Assembly: GCF_018320785.1 (NCBI RefSeq)
Contig: NC_054880.1
Span: 1,422,827-1,486,826, forward strand
Origin: Cheilinus undulatus
Taxonomy: Eukaryota; Chordata; Actinopteri; Labriformes; Labridae
Reading direction: 5' to 3'
DNA: 64,000 nucleotides
The notes under the pieces were generated by a model. It worked only from the letters and a program-made list of their open reading frames with translations, did no database searches and had not been told where the DNA came from. Below, piece after piece: positions 1 to 11,084 of the stretch. The position numbers were made by a program, and so were the translations under genes. Numbering within the stretch: position 1 is the first letter of the stretch; every line of letters begins with the position of its first letter.

Positions 1-962
1 TTGTAAGACAGATCCAGGATCTGAAGTGTTGGTACTCTGCAGATAGAGGCCAACAGTTCTTTGTTGATCAATCCCTTCATAAAATGAAGTTTAAATTGTC
101 GTAGTGAGTCGAGACTCTGCAGGACTATTTGGATTTCTACAAAAGCATCTGAGTGACTGAAATCCAGTTGAGTTATGTTCCTCAGGAAAGACTTATCAGG
201 GATGTCCCATTTAAATTGAGTAATTTTAACACATCAGTCAAGGTTTATCGTGTGAAGATGAGGGAAGATAGGTGTTGTGATGCTGAATCTGCTGAGGGCA
301 TTACCTTCAACATCTAACTCTCTCAGGCTTGACGACCCATTCAGATTCAGATCTTTAGACTCAAAGGTGGAGAACAGATTCTCTGCGATGCTCAGTTTAT
401 GTATGTGTGGTAGAATTAGAATTGGCTGTATGTCGGAAACCTTTTGTAACTTGTTGGAGTCTAGGATGACAGTTTGTAAGCTGGTCAGGAAGTGAAAGGC
501 CAAGCCATGAATAAAAGTAATGCTGTTTTCATGGAGGTCCAACAAAGTGAGGTTTGACAGTCCCTGAAAGATGTTACTCGTCAGATGTGTGAGATTATTA
601 AACCCCATGTGGAGTACTGTCAATGACACCAAATCGATGAAGGATCCACCATCTACATGAGAAATCAAATTCTTATGCAGGTTCAGAACACGTAACTGTG
701 TGAAATTCCCAAAATCATCTCTTTTGATCTGTTTGATCTGATTGTTTAAGAGTTTTACCCAGTATGCATCTTTAGGGATGTCATCAGGGACAGAGACAAG
801 TTTACGGAAAGAGCAGTCCAGATGAACTTCAGCCAAGCCATGCAAAGTAAAATCAAAGGTGCAGTTTTTCAGGGAGTAAGCCAGTGAAGGGTGATGAAGA
901 AGCTGGAGACACAGAAGGAAGACGAGAAGTCTTTGGACTGAGTTTGAAGAAGGACTCTCCAT
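1..962 (-). CDS. Toll-like receptor ectodomain (TLR13/TLR23-like), 5' part, interrupted by one in-frame TGA
   Basis: Reads from ATG at 960-962 leftwards off the window edge. The first 242 codons give a hydrophobic signal peptide (about residues 10-28, LLVFLLCLQLL), an N-terminal cap with Cys residues, and successive leucine-rich repeats of LxxLxLxxNxI type (LRVLNLHKNLI, LTVLHMGFNNL, LTLLDLHENSI, LQTVILDSNKL). Several N-glycosylation sequons are visible. Fish TLR13/22/23-like receptors are membrane or endosomal sensors of microbial nucleic acid; the exact member is uncertain. The frame meets TGA at 234-236, but beyond it the same frame continues as convincing LRR sequence (WDIPDKSFLRNITQLDFS, then LRR-like text to position 1). 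A single nonsense change therefore seems to interrupt an otherwise good frame. It could be a pseudogene, an allele or a base error. The transmembrane and TIR parts lie outside the window. Confidence 0.8.
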
Positions 963-1894
963 GGTTGACTCTCTGATGTTCAGGTCTATGACTGGTGAGT
1001 TTGTTGAGTTAATCTGATGTGGAGACCTAAATGATCATCTTGGCTTCACATCTGTAGGAGAGGAGAGAAAATGTTAAATATTTTAAGGTGATCAGTTAAT
1101 TGTGAATTCTGCAGTCATTTAAAACATTTACACTATTCCAACATGGTCCCAGTTCAAAAGAAAAAAAAAATCCAGATTTATTTTGCAGAACTGAAGTTTC
1201 TTGCTTGTTAGAGTTTGTGTATGTGCAATGTTGTTTTCATGGGCAGCTGAATTATAAAGTCATAATATAACTTAATGCATTGAACGTTATTGATTTCAGA
1301 GAGGGAATAGTGTCTACTCTGTTTCCACAGAGTGCATGTCTTCTGCTTTCAGCACTATCGAACTCTGGTTGTGGTCCACTCACAGGAAGTGCATGAGGCT
1401 GTACAGCAGTAGTTTACACACCAGTCCTCAGTTCAAAGAAGCCATTTAGCCCACCTCTCTGCTGTCTGAATAAGAGGCAGTGGTGAAGCCCTGTTTTTAT
1501 CAGTTATGCTCTGTTTGGTCTGATTGTCTTGTGTTTTCTCTTTCAATATGCAACAGTTTGTGTACTTTCATGCTATCAAGGATTGATTTAATTCCAACAT
1601 GTGTTACAACTTCATTGTGAAAAGTGCTATAAATAAAATAATCAAATCAGTGGGTTGCTAGTCCAACACTGCAGGTTATGATGTTGATTCTCAGAGGCTA
1701 ACATCGGTGTACTTCTGTTTTCAAACAGCTGACTCTGGATGCTAGCAGAGCCAGCTTTTAGCAAACCCCGTAATAAAGTGTCTGTAACATATATTCACAA
1801 CCTTGTCTGTTTTTCTTTTTTGATTTAATAGATTATTCATGTTCAGAATATCTTGGCTTTTTAGACTGAAACAATACAGCACCTTTGCATCCAG
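963..1894. other. 5' flank of the TLR-like gene, no gene recognised
   Basis: AT-rich non-coding sequence. It should contain the promoter and any 5' non-coding exon of the leftward TLR gene, but no clear TATA box or splice site could be assigned. No transposon family was recognised in it. Confidence 0.4.
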
Positions 1895-3706
1895 TGGATG
1901 CACAGAACGTTCACCTTGTTGTCTCTATTTCTGTGTAGCTTTCACTGTGTCCTTCAGGTCATCATCTTACTGGACAGGAAACCTTCTCCCAAACCGTACT
2001 TCTCTCCAGTGGCGTGCACAGACTTTTTCAAGGGCAGGGGCGAAAAGAAAAGAAAGGGCACAAACAGCGCATTCTCACCACTGAAGAGGGCACTAAGTTT
2101 CGTGTGTTTTCGAGGGCACTTTAGACATGTTTATATGTTTTACATACGGCACATTATATAGCCTTAAAACAGACTAACTAGACAGACTACTCAAGTTAGT
2201 TTGTAGTTAAGATCAGCATCCACAAGAACTGTGTAGATTCAATGTTGGACTGTGAAGAACACACAGAAATAAATAAATCCCTAGGGAATCTGGGGTCTTC
2301 CCCCAGAACATTTTCAATGAAGTAGATGCCATTTCCTGTATTCTAGTGCATTTTAACACCATATTAGCACCAGATAATCCAAACAGGTTCTGTGAGATAT
2401 AGTTCTGGCTCAATATAGATCAAAAAAGGGCCCAGTATAAAAGTCATTGTAACAGTAATGTTTCATAGTATTTCTTGGTCCTAATGGTCTTCTGGAGTTT
2501 AGTGTGTTTTGCCAATGAGGCAGGTACTTAAAAACGGCTTTTTGCCCACCCAAGTGGGCAGTTTATCATGTTTTAACCAGCCAAGGAGGCAGTTTAGTGT
2601 GTGTTTTGGCTCCAAAGAGGGCACTTTATCATGCATTTTGGCTCTTGAGGGCGCTTTAGCATGCGTTTTTCAACAATTGGGCCACGAGGGGGGGCGACCC
2701 CTGTGCACACCACTGCTTCTCTTGCAGACTAAATAAGATTGTCCTCCAGGATTTTTCTTTTTTTTACTGCATTCATTTTACCCTCTAATTTTACAAGCCT
2801 TTCAGGGCTGGCTGGCTGCCAAGAAGCATCCCTCCAGCATGATGCTGCCACCACCGTGATTCACTGTGGAGATGGTATGTTTGTGGTGATGTCCTTGTTT
2901 GGTGGCTAAAAAGCTTCATTTTGGTGTCATCAGCCCAAAGAGCATTCTTCCATTTGACCATGGAACATGTCTTTTGTCGAACTCTAGTTCAAATTTGATC
3001 TGAGTTTTCTCTTTGCCACTCTCCCTTAAAGCTTTGACTGGTGAAGAACCCGGCCAACAGTTGTTGTCTGCAGAGTCTCTCCCATCTCAGCTGCTAAAGC
3101 TTGTGAGTCTTTCAGAGTAGTCTTGTTGGCCTCTCTCGCTAGTCTCCTTCCTGCACGGTCAGTTTGTGAGGATGGCCTGATCTAGGCAGATTTACACATG
3201 TGCCATGTTCCTTCTATTTCTTCTTCCTCATGATGGATTTAACTGAACTCTGAGGGATGTTCAGAGGATATCCTTCCTCCCATCACATATACTTTTCAAT
3301 AACCTTTCTCTGAGTTGCTTGGAGTGTTCTTTTGTCTTCATGGTGTAATGGTAGCCATGAATACTGATTAACCAGTGACCGGACCTTCCAGACACAGGTG
3401 TCTTTATACTACAATCACTTGTGATCCCCATTTCTACTAATTGTGAGACTACTAGCACCAGTCGACTGGACCTCTGTTGTATTAGAACAGTTGCTTTAAA
3501 GGAGGTGAATATTTATGCAGTCACTCATGTTACACGACATATTTTTATTCAGTTTGTAGAACTCTGTTTTCATGCTGTTATTAAAATATTTTTGTAATTT
3601 TTTTTTTTTTGTCAAAAAGCCACATTATATTGACCATGATGGATTTATAAAATCAATAAGAAGTTAAAACATCCAGTGGGTTTGAATGCTTTTCATAAGC
3701 ACTGTA
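1895..3706 (-). mobile_element. Tc1-like DNA transposon relic, interrupted by an hAT-like element at 2007-2715
   Basis: Both pieces (1895-2006 and 2716-3706) read as the minus strand of a common fish Tc1 family. Recognisable are the transposase start (MKTKEHSKQLRERLLKSI, minus strand from about 3340), a degenerate HTH/DDE body full of stops, and the outer end with a TGAATGCTTTTCATAAGCACTGTA-like terminus finishing near 3706. The far 3' half of the transposase and the left terminal repeat are missing, so the copy is truncated and long dead. Sequence on the two sides of the nested element joins up as one transposon. Confidence 0.75.
2007..2715. mobile_element. Non-autonomous hAT-like element nested in the Tc1 relic
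   Basis: The ends are inverted repeats: CAGTGGCGTGCACAG at 2007-2021 and CTGTGCACACCACTG at 2701-2715, with one mismatch. Flanking 8-base target duplications are CTTCTCTC (1999-2006) and CTTCTCTT (2716-2723), 7 of 8 identical. An 8-base duplication and a CAG...CTG terminus fit the hAT superfamily. The interior has direct variants of a GAGGGCACTTT-type phrase and no transposase frame. Confidence 0.8.
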
Positions 3707-4910
3707 TGCCTCTCATCAATACACGTTTTTTTTTTTTTTTTTTTTGCTGTTTATGTCAGTTTTACAAGCTTCAGCATCCACTATTTAAAAAATGGTGTGT
3801 GTGAAGGGTAGACATAATGACTGACACTGTTGTTTAATAAATGTGCAGTTGCGCTCAGAGACCTTTGGGTTGCTCTGACACAAACCAAATTCATACGTAC
3901 TGTTGCTAAAATTGTTAATTTACAGTAGAACACATACAAAACGAACAGAAGACGAACATTTAGGCTCATCAAAAATGTACATTTTTTGTATATGAAGAAG
4001 ATTTGTGGCATTTCCATGTTAAAAATCTACTGAAAAGCTGACGTTTGACATTTGGCACACTTCGGTTATAGTTTATCTTAGATTTATTTTATTCTAAAGC
4101 ATTGTAAAAAGAAATTTGTTATGAGACACTTTTCTAAAGCTAGAAAAATCATTTGATATCTTTAAATCTTACACTGAAAATACCAAAACAAGAACACTCA
4201 AATACTCACAGCTCTAAATGAAGTCTTCATGTCTCTGCAGTCAGATCAGCACTGAACATAGAGGTGGGATTTTTCACTTCTTGTTCTTTTCTTCAACAGC
4301 AGTAGAGGAAGTCCTTTCTGTTAACTTCCCTTTTTTATTCTTTTCTTATTTTTTATCTACTGAAGGAGTTCAACAAAGATACTCTCTTTTTTCCTCCTTT
4401 ACTTCTAAATACTGTTACCATGAAATCCCTCATTCATTCTATTTGTTTCTGTTTTAAACCTTATTGATGTGATGTCGTCTTTTATGCTTATGTGTTTGTG
4501 TTTTTATGTAGTCATATATCATATTTTATTGTCCTTTTCTAGATATTTACATCATTCACTATTTAAACTGCCTTTTAAGTTTGTTTGTCACCCTTCTTCC
4601 TTTAAATTGTGTTCGCTTCTGTGCTCCGGTTTGTTCAGATTTTTTTTCTTGACTTCCAAGACCTTCTCTGTTTGGTTTGATTTTCAGTGTATCGTATTAA
4701 TCCCTGAGTTCATGCCTCTGCTGTCTGTTGAAGCACTTTGTAAACATCTGTTGTTAAATGTTAATGTAAATAAAGTTGTTATCACACTATAGAATTTACC
4801 ATTTTCAACTGAAAGAAAAACTTTATATTTCTAAAGGCATCTGGTGACCCTCTCTCAGCTTCTCATGACCCCGACAGGGGTCCAGACCCCCAGGTTAAGA
4901 ACCACTGCTA
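3707..4910. other. Non-coding spacer with an hAT-like right end at about 4848-4912
   Basis: No gene seen. There is a poly-T run at 3728-3745 and AT-rich unique-looking sequence. Near 4848-4912 lies the phrase CTCATGACCCCGACAGGGG...GGTTAAGAACCACTG. It matches the terminal part of the element family seen complete at 61521-62556, so a fragment of that family is present. Confidence 0.5.
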
Positions 4911-4916
4911 TACCAG

Positions 4917-4990
4917 ACTGTAATATTCATCTTTATGCAGACGATATGATTCTGCATTGTTCTGTTGACTCTCTAGAGACCTGGTATTAT
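4917..4990 (+). mobile_element. LINE reverse-transcriptase fragment (YADD box)
   Basis: In frame from 4917 the sequence reads CNIHLYADDMILHCSVDS, the catalytic YADD box of a non-LTR reverse transcriptase of a kind common in fish. Only about 25 codons are preserved. It abuts a minus-strand piece of a LINE at about 4990-5090. Confidence 0.65.
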
Positions 4991-5090
4991 CTGTTGTTCC
5001 TCTATTGACTTAGAGCAGGAAGATAATACAGATTTGTAGTCATCTAACTGTCCCCAGTGTAAGGAGTGCTGGACATAGCATAATGTTTGG
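4990..5090 (-). mobile_element. LINE C-terminal reverse-transcriptase-region fragment, inverted
   Basis: On the minus strand it reads WGQLDDYKSVLSSCSKSIE, close to the RLDYCNSLFSCLSKSSI motif found downstream of the RT domain in L2/Rex-type LINEs. A second, longer copy of the same region lies at 6150-6340. The orientation is opposite to the adjoining YADD fragment. Confidence 0.55.
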
Positions 5091-6149
5091 CTCCCAGGGA
5101 AGCCAGGAACAAGTCTTTTACAAAGACTCCATTGTTTCTCAACATCAGCATACATGAAGGAAACCTCAATGATATTCATTTCTAAAATAACTAAATCAAA
5201 TGAAAACACACAGGAGAGACTTGAGAGCTACAGAAAGCAAAGTGTTGTCATGTTATCTTCCTCTTTTTGCACCTCGTTCAGAAACATGCCTGTGAAGTTT
5301 ATTTAAGACTCAGAGGCGCTGAGGGTATAAGTTTCCTTCTGCTTTCAAATAAACACTGGTCTTCCTGTGAAGGGGCGTATCCTGTCACCAGACCATGAGC
5401 GACACCTCCACCTCCTACTACTGAAAGCTTTGCACCAGTTCAATATATCTAAAAAGAAGAAATGATGAAAAGAAAACGCATGTGCCACTCTCCATCTGCA
5501 ACATTCTGAAATCCGTTGCCCTCTTCTGGCAGTGAGAGTAACACAAAACCTTGTCCTTTCTACTTTTCAGCCTCATTGCATCAGGAGTTAGTGCAGGATT
5601 CAAGATCCTGCACTAATGGACGAACGCTACTGATGAGTAGATGATCTAAAACGGCTTACAATGTTATGTGTGCTACATGACCTGTGGAAAAGCATGAGTA
5701 TTGCTTGCATTTAGCATTTTAAACTAGGCTTTTGAAAGGGTTAAATATTTACAATATGACAGAGCTGCAGTGACTCTGTGGCAGAGTGGGTCTCCTCTGA
5801 GAATCAACCCAGTAAAGAGGCAAAGCATACTGATGAAGAATATGCACAATTCTTCCTTTAAGGACACCTATAGTCACAGATGTGACCTCTAACCTAGTGG
5901 ATAACTTCACTCATGGCGCAAATGTGTCTGAAAACAAAAACAACAACACACCAGAAACACAAGCAAAAGAATCAGCATGTATCACTGAACAACAGGCAAC
6001 ATAACAAGCTATTGAATAAATGCAATTGTTTAATTTCCACCCCTGTTTAGTGCCAAATCACAAAAATGTTATCTCAGATATTTAGCCTCTGAAATAAACG
6101 GCCTTGATGATGACTGACTGAGAGTTTTCTAAGTGAGAAAAAGGGATTT
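5091..6149. other. Non-coding spacer between LINE relics
   Basis: No gene, RNA gene or complete transposon recognised. Some of it may be further decayed LINE, since related LINE pieces lie on both sides. Confidence 0.35.
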
Positions 6150-6340
6150 TCTTTGTCCCAGATTTTCAAGAAAATCTTCTCTCCAAGAGAAATGATCTCC
6201 TTTGCTTGTTTTTATCAGTGCATGAGCTGAGACATTTTGGACCAGCTGGAGAGTCTCTATTGACTTAGAGCAGGCAGATAATACAGACTTGTAGTCATCT
6301 AACTGTCCCCAGTCTAGGGGAAGTTGGACATAGCATAGGG
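6150..6340 (-). mobile_element. LINE C-terminal relic (L2/Rex-like)
   Basis: The minus strand reads QLDDYKSVLSACSKSIETLQ followed by LVQNVSAHALIKTSKGDHFS. This corresponds to the family motif RLDYCNSLL...RLQLVQNAAARLLTKTSKRDHIS of L2/Rex-type LINE open reading frames. The DNA of 6254-6338 is clearly similar to 5000-5083, so both derive from one LINE family. Confidence 0.65.
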
Positions 6341-6948
6341 AATGACGACTGTGTTTACTGACATTATTTGTCATGGTTGGAGTAACGTTATGTCTCCATA
6401 ACTGAATGGCTTGAACTATTTCAGGAGACAGAAGTGACTGAATCCCAGAAAAGCACATCATAACACAACCACACGCCCAATAAACATGCAATAATTGAAA
6501 TGAGAATTTAAAAAATAGCAGAATGTTTGCAGTAAGGTTGTCTGTGATGCAGAGGGAACAAGACTCTTTTTGTAAGAGCTATTTCAGTACAAGAAAATAT
6601 AAAAATAAACGTGAGAATATGACTTTTGATTGTCTATTCGATTTAGACTGACCAATTTCTGGTCAAAGTTTAGAAAAATACATATTTCACTGCAAAAGTC
6701 AGTTTACGAATGTCATGAGACATTAAAGAGAGTCAGCATAATTTAATTCAATTTTTGATGAATAATCTAGTCATGTCATGTTGTTTACATTGACTTATGT
6801 TATGTTTAATTTTTACAAAGTTTGTTCTGCAAAATGCTCCAAGACTAAATATCACACTGCACTTTCAAGTGTTCAGTGACTAGAAATGTGATGTCAGAAG
6901 TTTTTCTTTCTCTGAGCTACAGTCTAAATTCCTCTCGTGTCTCAGACG
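6341..6948. other. Non-coding spacer upstream of gene A
   Basis: AT-rich sequence with nothing recognised. It ends at a block (6949-6985) that matches the ancestral upstream promoter sequence of genes B, D and E (GTTTATTTTGAAGG...ACAACACTGGACCGG). Confidence 0.4.
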
Positions 6949-6983
6949 TTTATTTTGAAGGCAACAGACAACACTGGACCGGG

Positions 6984-7452
6984 CAGAAAAGATGGGAAGA
7001 TGATCAGAAAAGAAGAAAATATCATAACATACAAAAATCGGTCATAACAAAAATCTTTACAGAAAGGAACAGAAGAGAAGAAATCATCGTGACGAGGCTT
7101 AGAGTTGGTCATACTGGTCTGAATGACACAATGAATTTAATAGGGAAAACTGACAAGTGTGAGAGATGTGTAAAGGAAAACGTGGAACATATTTTAATAC
7201 ACTGTGTAAAGTATACTTCAGAGAGAGAGAGGCTTCAGAGGAAAGTCAGAGCAGCGCAGCAGGACTGGAGTATGGCTGGAACAGAAGGGGAAAGAGAAAA
7301 GGTCCGAGATGTCAGGAAAGCATTATTCAGCTTTCTGAAAGAGACCCAATTGATGGGTAGAATCTAAAGGTAGGGATATGATGCTACAGTAGGTGGCGGT
7401 ATGCACCTGAACGTTGTTTGCGATCCGCCATAAAACGAAAGAGGAAGAAGAA
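6984..7452 (+). mobile_element. 5'-truncated LINE (I/Nimb-like) 3' end inserted in the gene A promoter
   Basis: An open frame ending in TAA near 7367 gives the C-terminal part of a LINE protein. It contains TRLRVGHTGLND followed by a zinc-knuckle-like CERC...EHILIHC motif, as at the end of I-clade ORF2 proteins. The 3' tail has the common fish phrase GTAGGTGGCGGTATGCACC, a CCGCCAT motif and ends in GAAAGAGGAAGAAGAA. Flanks resemble a target duplication: AACACTGGACCGG before and AACGCTTGACCGG after (11 of 13 identical). It splits promoter sequence that is continuous in genes B, D and E. Confidence 0.7.
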
Positions 7453-7458
7453 CGCTTG

Positions 7459-7530
7459 ACCGGAAGTGCTTGCGAAAACGTCACTGTATTTATCAAAATG
7501 GCGACGGGCTCGAACAGTTTGGTCATCTGA
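7459..7530 (+). promoter_or_regulatory. Gene A promoter core: ETS-type site plus YY1-like site and mini upstream ORF
   Basis: ACCGGAAGTG (7459-7468) is a strong ETS/GABP-type motif. CAAAATGGCGACGG (from 7494) matches the YY1 consensus AAnATGGCGnC. The same ATG opens an 11-codon frame, MATGSNSLVI-stop, at 7498-7530. The arrangement recurs in the other genes of the array. No TATA box is seen. Confidence 0.6.
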
Positions 7531-7774
7531 GTCTCTCTTGTCAGAATAATATCGCATCTGCTGAGGGATCTTCCAGGACTCCGTTTGTCTGAATGAATCT
7601 ATGAATGGGCTTTTTCCACGTGTATCTGTTTTTCAGTGACTCATCTCTCCAAAGACTAGAAAGCTAGCTTAGCTTAGCTTGGCTGGGTACGAAACCTAGC
7701 ACCACTGTCGGTAGTAACTGTCTGATGAAGTTGTGTTTTTAACGGAGAAAAATCATCAGTATCGTTTTGTAAAC

Positions 7775-7967
7775 ATGTCTAAAGTCTCCGGTCTGAGAGC
7801 TTTTGTGAACCAGCGACTCTCCGAGGCTGCTGAGGAGATATTTGGACTGTATGAGAGAACAATAGAGGAGTACGAGGAGCAGCTCCGTCGATCCAAAGAG
7901 GAAAACGAGAGACAGCAGAAACGACTGGACGCTCTTTTGAGCCCCCAGCTTTACATACAAGGAGCAG
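7775..7967 (+). CDS. Zinc-finger gene A, coding exon 1 (fish N-terminal helical module)
   Basis: Start ATG at 7775 was chosen because all intact paralogues begin at this MSK/MSR. It encodes 64 codons plus one base. The peptide begins MSKVSGLRAFVNQRLSEA and contains AAEEIFGLYERTIEEYEEQL and RRSKEENERQQKRLDALL, a charged sequence expected to form helices or a coiled coil. It matches the N-terminus commonly seen in percomorph multi-finger proteins. I know no firm domain name for it; it is not a KRAB or SCAN box and does not match the cyprinid FiNZ peptide as I recall it. The exon ends at GCAG|GTTTGT, a phase-1 donor matching the acceptor at 11620. A role in protein partnering is inferred. Confidence 0.85.
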
Positions 7968-8211
7968 GTTTGTTAATTTTTGTCATATTCTTTATCATCT
8001 GTAAACCCACACTGAACAAAACATCCTTTAATCAGGAGACTGTATTCCAAACTTTACGGTAAGTGAGCGACGGTTCAACAGTTGAACGTGAGTTCATTTT
8101 CTCACATTCACCAAACAGCCATAAGCAATTAAAAAAGCAGACATACTGTACAGATCTCAGACAGTCAGAACTAAACCGGAAGTGACATAAAAATGAAGTA
8201 GTCATTGTACT

Positions 8212-8935
8212 TCTTATTACCAAGGAGGTTATATGATGGGGTCCATTTGTTTGTTTGTTAGCAACATAACTCAAAACCTTGTGGACGGATTTTGATGAGA
8301 TTTTCAGGAAATGTCAGAAATGGCATAAGGGAGAACTGATTCGATTTTGGGAGTGATCCGGATCACCGTCTGGATCCAGGAATTTTTTAAAGGATTCTGT
8401 ACTTTTGGGAGATGGGGCTAATGGCGGAGCTCTGCACTGTTACCACTTTTCACCAGGAGATGGCGGACATGAGTAATTTCAATCCCAGCAGCATTTTTGG
8501 TGTGTTTCCATCCACAGTTTTGGAGTTAATAGAGTTTGAAAGACGCACGCCTGGTCGAGGAGACGAGTCGGAGCGCAACAGAGAGAGAGACAGCGAATTG
8601 TAGCGAGAATACTCACAATGCTGGGAGGAATAGAGGAATATTCACCCTCTGCCATGACTTCCAGTCGTCCACTGAGACCATGGGTGAGACTGTCAGTGCA
8701 TCTGTTTGCACCGGCAGGCAATGCTTCTGCCATGACAGTCCACCTGGAGCAAAGCCAATGCTTTGCCTCATTGTGTTTCCACCCCACTGGGAAGGAGGTA
8801 ATCGGCGAATGCTGTGGCGGGGGGGCACATGGGGATGGTTCCAGAAATCTTTTAAAGGATTCTTCACTATTGGGAGATAGGGCTAATGGCGGAGGTCTGC
8901 GCTCTCTGAGTGCTTTTCTAGTTTCATTTTTGTTG
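8212..8935 (+). repeat. Dispersed fish repeat (ACCAAGGAGGTTAT ... GCGGAGGTCTGCGCTCT) with a duplicated end
   Basis: It starts near CCAAGGAGGTTATATGATGG and has the phrases GACGGATTTTGATGAGATTTT and GTGATCCGGATCACCGTCTGG. The terminal phrase GGGAGAT(G/A)GGGCTAATGGCGGAG occurs twice, near 8409 and 8873, with about 400 bases of other sequence between. An inverted copy lies at 40858-41068. This is a widely dispersed fish repeat, class not assigned. It sits in intron 1 of gene A. Confidence 0.6.
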
Positions 8936-9887
8936 CTCTTCTTCTCTTCTCTCTGTCTGAATCTCCCTCTAACCCTTTTCTGTGACATGACAGTTTCACC
9001 AGACATGCTTTAGGTTTCTGTCTGATAAAATAAGGTTTTCCCTGCCACTTTAACTTTTCTAAATATGTCATTCTAGAACTGTTCCAATTCTGGTACTAGT
9101 ATCGTATATGTCTGACCATATGTTTAACTTTGTATTTTGCTTAATTTAGCCGTGCATTATGTTGGTGTTATAAACAGGGAATCAAACACTGCGCACACAA
9201 GCTACCAGCGAAGAAGAACTAAATGAAGAAGGACCCACTGCAGCATGACATCCTGATTTAATTTCTTTTGAAGCTGGACATTATACTGTTCCATTGATGC
9301 CATCCATGCCTTCCAAATCCTTGTGGAAGCTCTTCTAGCGGGCTTGGGCGGCTTTCCAGGGTATTTAAGATTAAATCCACACAATTTGATACTGACAGTC
9401 TTTTTCTTAATTTTCTTTGACTCTCTTGCTAGCTATGAATGCTTACTGCCTTTTTGCATCCCAAATGCCTTGTGACGGTCTGACACACAAAAAAAACAGG
9501 GTAAAACACTCAGATCATTATGGAGACTACTGAATAGCACATAATGGAGAGAAAGAGAGATAGCGAGCCTGTGTTATGGCTCACTGTGTCATTGTTAGGC
9601 TATTTTAATATTTAGCAGTAAAACCCCCATTAATTAGCCAGAAAAACAACTGACAGTTTCACAGAGAGGTTGTACATTACCGTCGTATTTACTGAGACAT
9701 ATTCTGTGTTCACTGTAGGGCTAAAATAAGGGCTAGTTTCCACAGCACAGTCGGTCCAGAAAGTTTACAGTGGTATCAGATTGGTACTTGGTATCTGCTG
9801 ATAACCAACGCTCTGATACTGGAATTGGTATCGCGATGGAAAAACTGTCATTGGAACATTTCTAGCAAGACGTACAATGCCCTAAAT
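8936..9887. other. Gene A intron 1, unclassified repeat-like sequence
   Basis: No gene seen. Phrases near 9077-9105 (CCAATTCTGGTACTAGTATC) and 9808-9840 (TGATACTGGAATTGGTATCG) are roughly inverted relative to each other. They may mark the ends of an old DNA transposon, but no target duplication could be found. Confidence 0.3.
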
Positions 9888-10939
9888 CACAGGTATCAAA
9901 CTCAAGGCCCGGGGGCCAAATCAGGCCTGTTGAACAATTATATCTGCCCCCCCAAGATCATATCATATTTATATTATAACTGGCCCACCACTATGAGGCC
10001 TGCAGATTTCCTGCAGTAAAAAAATGTGAACTTTACCTTGATTATTTGAAATATCCTTGTTAAGCCATAAAAATCCGAAAAGGTAAGAAAGATTTTATAA
10101 AAAGTCAAAATATGTGTGTGTGTGAGTGGGGGGTAATTTGTGTTTTATTTCATATTTGAAATTTTGCACTTCAAGATTAGGACTCAAACTTTTGATTTTG
10201 ACTTTTCACTTCACACTTTGGCCTTTTCAACTCATAATTTGGACCAAACATTTTTATCTTTTATCTTATCCCAATTTTAAGTCATATTTTGACCTTCTCA
10301 ACTCCTTACTTTGGCTTTTAATCACATTTTTTGACTTTTACACATATGATTTCATTTTTTCTCATATTTTGACATTTTAAATTAATAATTTTTACTTTTT
10401 ATATCATATTTTGACCTTTAACACTTCCGATTTTGGATTTAAATCATAATTTTAACTTTTTCAGTCATCATTTCCAATTCTAGCTCATATTTTGACATTT
10501 TCAACTCTTAATGTTGGCTTTTGAATCCCATACTTTGAACTATCAGACTCACAATTTAAAATTTTAAGTCATATTTTGACTTTTAAACTCATGATTTCAA
10601 ATTTGATCTCATATTTTGACCTTTCAAAGTTATGATTTCAACTTTTTCCTAGTACATTTGCTCTTTAAAAACATTATTTTTCTATTTTTAATATCGTGTT
10701 CTGATCTTTTGAACTTATAAATTGGAATTTTTATCTCAGATTTGAGCCTTTAAACTTATAATTTTTACTTTTTCCCTTTTGGAATTTCCAAATGATTTAT
10801 CATCAGTGCTGTTTTTTCATATTTTTTTAATGGTGAAAACGAGTTTGACAGTTATGGTCAGATGTTGACCCTGTTAGGGCCTCAGGTTAGACCTAAATCC
10901 AGAATCCGGCCCCTGCTGTGGTTGAGTTTGACACCCCTG
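9888..10939 (+). mobile_element. Non-autonomous hAT-like element, family 1 (CAGGGGTGTCAAACTC ends)
   Basis: Perfect 8-base target duplication CCCTAAAT at 9880-9887 and 10940-10947. The right end is GAGTTTGACACCCCTG; the left end is a degraded inverted copy, CACAGGTATCAAACTC. Subterminal sequence has CAAGGCCCGGGGGCC on the left and CCAGAATCCGGCCCCTG on the right. The interior (about 10120-10770) is a degenerate array of phrases like CATATTTTGACTTTT. There is no transposase frame. Other copies: 31768-32663, 42111-43668 (inverted) and a composite at 47989-48893. Confidence 0.85.
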
Positions 10940-11084
10940 CCCTAAATGCACACACTTAGTTGTGGTAGTGAGGTAGTTTTTAAACAGAGAGATTCAAAAA
11001 AGTCAAGTTCAATGTCCAATAAAAAAATAATGTAAATATCTGACCTATTGCTGAAATTGAATCAGATCTGTCCCATCTCAAGTT

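Noticed and set aside
234-236. In-frame TGA in the TLR read as selenocysteine
   Set aside because: TLR ectodomains are not selenoproteins and the matching position in relatives is an ordinary residue as far as I recall. A nonsense change or base error is simpler.
8412-9071. Several overlapping open frames of 60-175 codons on both strands
   Set aside because: They lie in a dispersed repeat with a duplicated end (8212-8935), overlap each other on both strands and match no family.
9070-9860. A complete DNA transposon bounded by roughly inverted phrases
   Set aside because: The two phrases are only loosely inverted and no target duplication could be read, so it was left as an unclassified stretch.
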